Source: Eupeodes corollae
Taxonomy: Eukaryota > Arthropoda > Insecta > Diptera > Syrphidae
Assembly (NCBI RefSeq): GCF_945859685.1
Contig: NW_026605706.1
Span: 1-64,000, forward strand
Length of the DNA: 64,000 bases
Direction: 5' to 3'
The number at the start of each line of letters is the position of its first letter. Positions within the stretch are counted from its first letter, which is position 1. Under the pieces are notes generated by a model. It was given only the letters and a program-made list of their open reading frames with translations, was not told the origin of the DNA and searched no databases. A program made the position numbers and the translations under genes. This document shows positions 54,778 to 64,000 of this stretch, piece after piece.

Positions 54778-57700
54778 GAAAAAGATACTCCTAATCAAGA
54801 TCTATCATTATAGATATAGATGAGTCATTTTGGAGCATCCTGAAGGATTTTTGATGTTCTAGACGAAAATCAAATCACACCCAAAACCATCACCTGATCC
54901 TTCCCAACCCCCAAAATCGATCAAGACTTCAAAATAGATACTTGACATGTACTAGAAAAAGATACTCCTAATCAAGATCTATCATTATAGATATAGATGA
55001 GTCATTTTGGAGCATCCTGAAGGATTTTTGATGTTCTAGACGAAAATCAAATCACACCCAAAACCATCACCTGATCCTTCCCAACCCCCAAAATCGATCA
55101 AGACTTCAAAATAGATACTTGACATGTACTAGAAAAAGATACTCCTAATCAAGATCTATCATTATAGATATAGATGAGTCATTTTGGAGCATCCTGAAGG
55201 ATTTTTGATGTTCTAGACGAAAATCAAATCACACCCAAAACCATCACCTGATCCTTCCCAACCCCCAAAATCGATCAAGACTTCAAAATAGATACTTGAC
55301 ATGTACTAGAAAAAGATACTCCTAATCAAGATCTATCATTATAGATATAGATGAGTCATTTTGGAGCATCTTGAAGGATTTTTGATGTTCTAGACGAAAA
55401 TCAAATCACACCCAAAACCATCACCTGATCCTTCCCAACCCCCAAAATCGATCAAGACTTCAAAATAGATACTTGACATGTACTAGAAAAAGATACTCCT
55501 AATCAAGATCTATCATTATAGATATAGATGAGTCATTTTGGAGCATCCTGAAGGATTTTTGATGTTCTAGACGAAAATCAAATCACACCCAAAACCATCA
55601 CCTGATCCTTCCCAACCCCCAAAATCGATCAAGACTTCAAAATAGATACTTGACATGTACTAGAAAAAGATACTCCTAATCAAGATCTATCATTATAGAT
55701 ATAGATGAGTCATTTTGGAGCATCCTGAAGGATTTTTGATGTTCTAGACGAAAATCAAATCACACCCAAAACCATCACCTGATCCTTCCCAACCCCCAAA
55801 ATCGATCAAGACTTCAAAATAGATACTTGACATGTACTAGAAAAAGATACTCCTAATCAAGATCTATCATTATAGATATAGATGAGTCATTTTGGAGCAT
55901 CCTGAAGGATTTTTGATGTTCTAGACGAAAATCAAATCACACCCAAAACCATCACCTGATCCTTCCCAACCCCCAAAATCGATCAAGACTTCAAAATAGA
56001 TACTTGACATGTACTAGAAAAAGATACTCCTAATCAAGATCTATCATTATAGATATAGATGAGTCATTTTGGAGCATCCTGAAGGATTTTTGATGTTCTA
56101 GACGAAAATCAAATCACACCCAAAACCATCACCTGATCCTTCCCAACCCCCAAAATCGATCAAGACTTCAAAATAGATACTTGACATGTACTAGAAAAAG
56201 ATACTCCTAATCAAGATCTATCATTATAGATATAGATGAGTCATTTTGGAGCATCCTGAAGGATTTTTGATGTTCTAGACGAAAATCAAATCACACCCAA
56301 AACCATCACCTGATCCTTCCCAACCCCCAAAATCGATCAAGACTTCAAAATAGATACTTGACATGTACTAAAAAAAGATACTCCTAATAAAGATCTATCA
56401 TTATAGATATAGATGAGTCATTTTGGAGCATCCTGAAGGATTTTTGATGTTCTAGACGAAAATCAAATCACACCCAAAACCATCACCTGATCCTTCCCAA
56501 CCCCCAAAATCGATCAAGACTTCAAAATAGATACTTGACATGTACTAGAAAAAGATACTCCTAATCAAGATCTATCATTATAGATATAGATGAGTCATTT
56601 TGGAGCATCCTGAAGGATTTTTGATGTTCTAGACGAAAATCAAATCACACCCAAAACCATCACCTGATCCTTCCCAATCCCCTAAATCGATCAAGACTTC
56701 AAAATAGATACTTGACATGTACTAGAAAAAGATACTCCTAATCAAGATCTATCATTATAGATATAGATGAGTCATTTTGGAGCATCCTGAAGGATTTTTG
56801 ATGTTCTAGACGAAAATCAAATCACACCCAAAACCATCACCTGATCCTTCCCAACCCCCAAAATCGATCAAGACTTCAAAATAGATACTTGACATGTACT
56901 AGAAAAAGATACTCCTAATCAAGATCTATCATTATAGATATAGATGAGTCATTTTGGAGCATCCTGAAGGATTTTTGATGTTCTAGACGAAAATCAAATC
57001 ACACCCAAAACCATCACCTGATCCTTCCCAACCCCCAAAATCGATCAAGACTTCAAAATAGATACTTGACATGTACTAGAAAAAGATACTCCTAATCAAG
57101 ATCTATCATTATAGATATAGATGAGTCATTTTGGAGCATCCTGAAGGATTTTTGATGTTCTAGACGAAAATCAAATCACACCCAAAACCATCACCTGATC
57201 CTTCCCAACCCCCAAAATCGATCAAGACTTCAAAATAGATACTTGACATGTACTAGAAAAAGATACTCCTAATCAAGATCTATCATTATAGATATAGATG
57301 AGTCATTTTGGAGCATCCTGAAGGATTTTTGATGTTCTAGACGAAAATCAAATCACACCCAAAACCATCACCTGATCCTTCCCAACCCCCAAAACCGATC
57401 AAGACTTCAAAATAGATACTTGACATGTACTAGAAAAAGATACTCCTAATCAAGATCTATCATTATAGATATAGATGAGTCATTTTGGAGCATCCTGAAG
57501 GATTTTTGATGTTCTAGACGAAAATCAAATCACACCCAAAACCATCACCTGATCCTTCCCAACCCCCAAAATCGATCAAGACTTCAAAATAGATACTTGA
57601 CATGTACTAGAAAAAGATACTCCTAATCAAGATCTATCATTATAGATATAGATGAGTAATTTTGGAGCATCCTGAAGGATTTTTGATGTTCTAGACGAAA

Positions 57701-59815
57701 ATCAAATCACACCCAAAACCATCACCTGATCTTTCCCAACCCCCAAAATCGATCAAGACTTCAAAATAGATACTTGACATGTACTAGAAAAAGATACTCC
57801 TAATCAAGATCTATCATTATAGATATAGATGAGTCATTTTGGAGCATCCTGAAGGATTTTTGATGTTCTAGACGAAAATCAAATCACACCCAAAACCATC
57901 ACCTGATCCTTCCCAACCCCCAAAATCGATCAAGACTTCAAAATAGATACTTGACATGTACTAGAAAAAGATACTCCTAATCAAGATCTATCATTATAGA
58001 TATAGATGAGTCATTTTGGAGCATCCTGAAGGATTTTTGATGTTCTAGACGAAAATCAAATCACACCCAAAACCATCACCTGATCCTTCCCAACCCCCAA
58101 AATCGATCAAGACTTCAAAATAGATACTTGACATGTACTAGAAAAAGATACTCCTAATCAAGATCTATCATTATAGATATAGATGAGTCATTTTGGAGCA
58201 TCCTGAAGGATTTTTGATGTTCTAGACGAAAATCAAATCACACCCAAAACCATCACCTGATCCTTCCCAACCCCCAAAATCGATCAAGACTTCAAAATAG
58301 ATACTTGACATGTACTAGAAAAAGATACTCCTAATCAAGATCTATCATTATAGATATAGATGAGTCATTTTGGAGCATCCTGAAGGATTTTTGATGTTCT
58401 AGACGAAAATCAAATCACACCCAAAACCATCACCTGATCCTTCCCAACCCCCAAAATCGATCAAGACTTCAAAATAGATACTTGACATGTGCTAGAAAAA
58501 GATACTCCTAATCAAGATCTATCATTATAGATATAGATGAGTCATTTTGGAGCATCCTGAAGGATTTTTGATGTTCTAGACGAAAATCAAATCACACCCA
58601 AAACCATCACCTGATCCTTCCCAACCCCCAAAATCGATCAAGACTTCAAAATAGATACTTGACATGTACTAGAAAAAGATACTCCTAATCAAGATCTATC
58701 ATTATAGATATAGATGAGTCATTTTGGAGCATCCTGAAGGATTTTTGATGTTCTAGACGAAAATCAAATCACACCCAAAACCATCACCTGATCCTTCCCA
58801 ACCCCCAAAATCGATCAAGACTTCAAAATAGATACTTGACATGTACTAGAAAAAGATACTCCTAATAAAGATCTATCATTATAGATATAGATGAGTCATT
58901 TTGGAGCATCCTGAAGGATTTTTGATGTTCTAGACGAAAATCAAATCACACCCAAAACCATCACCTGATCCTTCCCAACCCCCAAAATCGATCAAGACTT
59001 CAAAATAGATACTTGACATGTACTAGAAAAAGATACTCCTAATCAAGATCTATCATTATAGATATAGATGAGTCATTTTGGAGCATCCTGAAGGATTTTT
59101 GATGTTCTAGACGAAAATCAAATCACACCCAAAACCATCACCTGATCCTTCCCAACCCCCAAAATCGATCAAGACTTCAAAATAGATACTTGACATGTAC
59201 TAGAAAAAGATACTCCTAATCAAGATCTATCATTATAGATATAGATGAGTCATTTTGGAGCATCCTGAAGGATTTTTGATGTTCTAGACGAAAATCAAAT
59301 CACACCCAAAACCATCACCTGATCCTTCCCAACCCCCAAAATCGATCAAGACTTCAAAAAATATACTTGACATGTACTAAAAAAAGATACTCCTAATCAA
59401 GATCTATCATTATAGATATAGATGAGTCATTTTGGAGCATCCTGAAGGATTTTTGATGTTCTAGACGAAAATCAAATCACACCCAAAACCATCACCTGAT
59501 CCTTCCCAACCCCCAAAATCGATCAAGACTTCAAAATAGATACTTGACATGTACTAGAAAAAGATACTCCTAATCAAGATCTATCATTATAGATATAGAT
59601 GAGTCATTTTGGAGCATCCTGAAGGATTTTTGATGTTCTAGACGAAAATCAAATCACACCCAAAACCATCACCTGATCTTTCCCAACCCCCAAAATCGAT
59701 CAAGACTTCAAAATAGATACTTGACATGTACTAGAAAAAGATACTCCTAATCAAGATCTATCATTATAGATATAGATGAGTCATTTTGGAGCATCCTGAA
59801 GGATTTTTGATGTTC
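54778..59815 (+). repeat. Mostly uniform monomer block
   Basis: About 28 units carry scattered variants: CATCTTG at 55370, AATAAAGAT at 56389 and 58867 (14 monomers apart), GATCTTTCCC at 57732 and 59679 (11 monomers), CTAAAAAA at 56371 and 59380 (17 monomers). The unequal intervals do not define one HOR. The single broken GAGTCA site lies at 57658. No indels shift the phase here. Confidence 0.7.
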
Positions 59816-61808
59816 TAGACGAAAATCAAATCACACCCAAAACCATCACCTGATCCTTCCCAACCCCCAAAATCGATCAAGACTTCAAAATAGATACTTG
59901 ACATGTACTAGAAAAAGATACTCCTAATCAAGATCTATCATTATAGATATAGATGAGTCATTTTGGAGCATCCTGAAGGATTTTTGATGTTCTAGACGAA
60001 AATCAAATCACACCCAAAACCATCACCTGATCCTTCCCAACCCCCAAAATCGATCAAGACTTCAAAATAGATACTTGACATGTACTAGAAAAAGATACTC
60101 CTAATCAAGATCTATCATTATAGATATAGATGAGTCATTTTGGAGCATCCTGAAGGATTTTTGATGTTCTAGACGAAAATCAAATCACACCCAAAACCAT
60201 CACCTGATTCTTCCCAACCCCCAAAATCGATCAAGACTTCAAAATAGATACTTGACATGTACTAGAAAAAGATACTCCTAATCAAGATCTATAATTATAG
60301 ATATAGATGAGTCATTTTGGAGCATCCTGAAGGATTTTTGATGTTCTAGACGAAAATCAAATCACACCCAAAACCATCACCTGATCCTTCCCAACCCCCA
60401 AAATCGATCAAGACTTCAAAATAGATACTTGACATGTACTAGAAAAAGATACTCCTAATCAAGATCTATCATTATAGATATAGATGAGTCATTTTGGAGC
60501 ATCCTGAAGGATTTTTGATGTTCTAGACGAAAATCAAATCACACCCAAAACCATCACCTGATCCTTCCCAACCCCCAAAATCGATCAAGACTTCAAAATA
60601 GATACTTGACATGTACTAGAAAAAGATACTCCTAATCAAGATCTATCATTATAGATATAGATGAGTCATTTTGGAGCATCCTGAAGGATTTTTGATGTTC
60701 TAGACGAAAATCAAATCACACCCAAAACCATCACCTGATCCTTCCCAACCCCCAAAATCGATCAAGACTTCAAAATAGATACTTGACATGTACTAGAAAA
60801 AGATACTCCTAATCAAGATCTATCATTATAGATATAGATGAGTCATTTTGGAGCATCCTGAAGGATTTTTGATGTTCTAGACGAAAATCAAATCACACCC
60901 AAAACCATCACCTGATCCTTCCCAACCCCCAAAATCGATCAAGACTTCAAAATAGATACTTGACATGTACTAGAAAAAGATACTCCTAATCAAAATCTAT
61001 CATTATAGATATAGATGAGTCATTTTGGAGCATCCTGAAGGATTTTTGATGTTCTAGACGAAAATCAAATCACACCCAAAACCATCACCTGATCCTTCCC
61101 AACCCCCAAAATCGATCAAGACTTCAAAATAGATACTTGACATGTACTAGAAAAAGATACTCCTAATCAAGATCTATAATTATAGATATAGATGAGTCAT
61201 TTTGGAGCATCCTGAAGGATTTTTGATGTTCTAGACGAAAATCAAATCACACCCAAAACCATCACCTGATCCTTCCCAACCCCCAAAATCGATCAAGACT
61301 TCAAAATAGATACTTGACATGTACTAGAAAAAGATACTCCTAATGAAGATCTATCATTATAGATATAGATGAGTCATTTTGGAGCATCCTGAAGGATTTT
61401 TGATGTTCTAGACGAAAATCAAATCACACCCAAAACCATCACCTGATCCTTCCCAACCCCCAAAATCGATCAAGACTTCAAAATAGATACTTGACATGTA
61501 CTAGAAAAAGATACTCCTAATCAAGATCTATCATTATAGATATAGATGAGTCATTTTGGAGCATCCTGAAGGATTTTTGATGTTCTAGACGAAAATCAAA
61601 TCACACCCAAAACCATCACCTGATCCTTCCCAACCCCCAAAATCGATCAAGACTTCAAAATAGATACTTGACATGTACTAGAAAAAGATACTCCTAATCA
61701 AGATCTATCATTATAGATATAGATGAGTCATTTTGGAGCATCCTGAAGGATTTTTGATGTTCTAGACGAAAATCAAATCACACCCAAAACCATCACCTGA
61801 TCCTTCCC
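59816..61808 (+). repeat. 1993-bp tandem duplication, left copy
   Basis: The segment is 11 monomers plus 46 bp. It begins at TAGACG (monomer position 9) and ends at CTTCCC (monomer position 54). Five diagnostic variants (60209, 60294, 60994, 61179, 61345) each recur exactly 1993 bp downstream. I saw no difference between the two copies, so the duplication looks very recent. Confidence 0.9.
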
Positions 61809-61854
61809 TAGACGAAAATCAAATCACACCCAAAACCATCACCTGATCCTTCCC
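61763..61854 (+). repeat. 46-bp direct duplication at the out-of-register junction
   Basis: At 61808/61809 the sequence ...CCTTCCC is joined to TAGACGAAAATC..., which is monomer position 54 followed by position 9. Locally this reads as two 46-bp copies (61763-61808 and 61809-61854) and shifts the monomer phase by +46. It is the breakpoint of the 1993-bp duplication and the only large register break in the window. Confidence 0.9.
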
Positions 61855-63801
61855 AACCCCCAAAATCGATCAAGACTTCAAAATAGATACTTGACATGTA
61901 CTAGAAAAAGATACTCCTAATCAAGATCTATCATTATAGATATAGATGAGTCATTTTGGAGCATCCTGAAGGATTTTTGATGTTCTAGACGAAAATCAAA
62001 TCACACCCAAAACCATCACCTGATCCTTCCCAACCCCCAAAATCGATCAAGACTTCAAAATAGATACTTGACATGTACTAGAAAAAGATACTCCTAATCA
62101 AGATCTATCATTATAGATATAGATGAGTCATTTTGGAGCATCCTGAAGGATTTTTGATGTTCTAGACGAAAATCAAATCACACCCAAAACCATCACCTGA
62201 TTCTTCCCAACCCCCAAAATCGATCAAGACTTCAAAATAGATACTTGACATGTACTAGAAAAAGATACTCCTAATCAAGATCTATAATTATAGATATAGA
62301 TGAGTCATTTTGGAGCATCCTGAAGGATTTTTGATGTTCTAGACGAAAATCAAATCACACCCAAAACCATCACCTGATCCTTCCCAACCCCCAAAATCGA
62401 TCAAGACTTCAAAATAGATACTTGACATGTACTAGAAAAAGATACTCCTAATCAAGATCTATCATTATAGATATAGATGAGTCATTTTGGAGCATCCTGA
62501 AGGATTTTTGATGTTCTAGACGAAAATCAAATCACACCCAAAACCATCACCTGATCCTTCCCAACCCCCAAAATCGATCAAGACTTCAAAATAGATACTT
62601 GACATGTACTAGAAAAAGATACTCCTAATCAAGATCTATCATTATAGATATAGATGAGTCATTTTGGAGCATCCTGAAGGATTTTTGATGTTCTAGACGA
62701 AAATCAAATCACACCCAAAACCATCACCTGATCCTTCCCAACCCCCAAAATCGATCAAGACTTCAAAATAGATACTTGACATGTACTAGAAAAAGATACT
62801 CCTAATCAAGATCTATCATTATAGATATAGATGAGTCATTTTGGAGCATCCTGAAGGATTTTTGATGTTCTAGACGAAAATCAAATCACACCCAAAACCA
62901 TCACCTGATCCTTCCCAACCCCCAAAATCGATCAAGACTTCAAAATAGATACTTGACATGTACTAGAAAAAGATACTCCTAATCAAAATCTATCATTATA
63001 GATATAGATGAGTCATTTTGGAGCATCCTGAAGGATTTTTGATGTTCTAGACGAAAATCAAATCACACCCAAAACCATCACCTGATCCTTCCCAACCCCC
63101 AAAATCGATCAAGACTTCAAAATAGATACTTGACATGTACTAGAAAAAGATACTCCTAATCAAGATCTATAATTATAGATATAGATGAGTCATTTTGGAG
63201 CATCCTGAAGGATTTTTGATGTTCTAGACGAAAATCAAATCACACCCAAAACCATCACCTGATCCTTCCCAACCCCCAAAATCGATCAAGACTTCAAAAT
63301 AGATACTTGACATGTACTAGAAAAAGATACTCCTAATGAAGATCTATCATTATAGATATAGATGAGTCATTTTGGAGCATCCTGAAGGATTTTTGATGTT
63401 CTAGACGAAAATCAAATCACACCCAAAACCATCACCTGATCCTTCCCAACCCCCAAAATCGATCAAGACTTCAAAATAGATACTTGACATGTACTAGAAA
63501 AAGATACTCCTAATCAAGATCTATCATTATAGATATAGATGAGTCATTTTGGAGCATCCTGAAGGATTTTTGATGTTCTAGACGAAAATCAAATCACACC
63601 CAAAACCATCACCTGATCCTTCCCAACCCCCAAAATCGATCAAGACTTCAAAATAGATACTTGACATGTACTAGAAAAAGATACTCCTAATCAAGATCTA
63701 TCATTATAGATATAGATGAGTCATTTTGGAGCATCCTGAAGGATTTTTGATGTTCTAGACGAAAATCAAATCACACCCAAAACCATCACCTGATCCTTCC
63801 C
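61809..63801 (+). repeat. 1993-bp tandem duplication, right copy
   Basis: This is an exact-looking second copy of the preceding segment, with the shared variants at 62202, 62287, 62987, 63172 and 63338. It starts at TAGACG and ends at CTTCCC. The monomer register is normal again across its right end, as a simple tandem duplication predicts. Downstream sequence continues as consensus monomers. Confidence 0.9.
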
Positions 63802-63924
63802 AACCCCCAAAATCGATCAAGACTTCAAAATAGATACTTGACATGTACTAGAAAAAGATACTCCTAATCAAGATCTATCATTATAGATATAGATGAGTCA
63901 TTTTGGAGCATCCTGAAGGATTTT

Positions 63925-64000
63925 TGATGTTCTAGACGAAAATCAAATCACACCCAAAACCATCACCTGATCCTTCCCAACCCCCAAAATCGATCAAGAC
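63925..64000 (+). repeat. Partial monomer at right edge
   Basis: These are the first 76 bases of a consensus unit, cut by the window end. The array continues beyond. Confidence 0.9.

Larger units (their letters stand above)
1..64000 (+). repeat. 177-bp tandem satellite array filling the window
   Basis: Every part of the window is the same 177-bp unit in direct orientation. The phase anchor TGATGTTCTAG falls at 1, 178, 355, and again at 3541 after exactly 20 units. Following the anchor to 63925 and booking each indel accounts for all 64000 bases: 349 units with a net loss of 19 bp up to 61754, an extra 46 bp, 12 more units, then a 76-bp partial. Most units carry zero to two substitutions relative to the consensus, so divergence is well below 2%. 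Nucleosome-scale length, AT-richness and higher-order structure are typical of (peri)centromeric or heterochromatic satellites in eukaryotes. That role is inferred; no CENP-A data or flanking context is available. I do not recognise the family. Array ends lie outside the window on both sides. Confidence 0.98.

Noticed and set aside
56371..59380. HOR in 56-60 kb based on CTAAAAAA, AATAAAGAT and GATCTTTCCC pairs
   Set aside because: The three marker pairs have different offsets (17, 14 and 11 monomers), so they do not define a shared duplicated block.
1..64000. Protein-coding potential of the repeat
   Set aside because: The unit is 3 x 59 bp, so an open frame could persist across the array, but stops occur in all six frames in every unit; the longest open stretch is about 38 codons.
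1..64000. CRISPR array
   Set aside because: Units are contiguous 177-bp copies with no short conserved repeat separated by unique spacers.
1..64000. tRNA or Pol III promoter within the monomer (SINE-derived satellite)
   Set aside because: No A-box or GGTTCGA-type B-box is present and no cloverleaf is apparent.
1..64000. Match to a named satellite such as human alpha satellite, Arabidopsis 178-bp, maize knob 180-bp or Brassica CentBr
   Set aside because: Only the unit length is similar; the sequence does not resemble those families as I know them, so no name or species is assigned.

Overview
The whole window is one uninterrupted, head-to-tail satellite DNA array. The repeat unit is 177 bp, for example 1-177, 178-354 and 355-531. 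All units lie in the same orientation from the first base to the last. Tracking the unit phase through the window and booking every indel gives 361 complete or nearly complete units, one extra 46-bp piece near 61.8 kb and a 76-bp partial unit at the right edge (63925-64000). There is no flanking unique DNA, gene, RNA gene, transposon, CRISPR array, telomere tract or inversion. The array therefore runs off both ends of the window.

The consensus unit, counted by hand, is A 67, T 47, C 40, G 23 (about 36% GC). It carries one XbaI, one ClaI and one BglII site, two short inverted repeats, and a perfect 9-bp ATGAGTCAT palindrome of the GCN4/AP-1 bZIP type. All six reading frames are closed inside each unit. 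Because 177 is 3 x 59, the stops recur in register and no long ORF can form.

Unit length near nucleosome size, very low divergence and nested multi-monomer repeats point to a eukaryotic centromeric, pericentromeric or heterochromatic satellite. Many plants and some animals have satellites of this size. I do not recognise the monomer and cannot name the species.

Layout, judged from shared diagnostic variants: 1-5.1 kb, nearly uniform monomers; 5.1-9.3 kb, an 11/10/9-monomer higher-order repeat (HOR); 9.3-16 kb, uniform, with two multi-base deletions and a small divergent patch near 12.7-13.05 kb; 16-27 kb, a HOR family spaced 12, 23, 11 and 13 monomers; 25.6-29.4 kb, a striking cluster of single-base homopolymer indels; 29.7-35.5 kb, a segment copied at 26 monomers' distance; 35.5-37.8 kb, about twelve apparently identical monomers; 38.7-50 kb, a 23-mer/18-mer/23-mer HOR, that is a 41-monomer (7257-bp) super-repeat; 50.5-54.3 kb, a 12-monomer (2124-bp) HOR; 54.3-59.8 kb, mostly uniform; 59816-63801, a 1993-bp tandem duplication whose junction is out of register with the monomer.

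The picture is an actively homogenising array in which local amplification of different blocks produced several unrelated HOR islands. Nothing resembles an encoded biochemical system; the interest lies in repeat architecture and mutation footprints. All variant calls were made by eye and some will have been missed.
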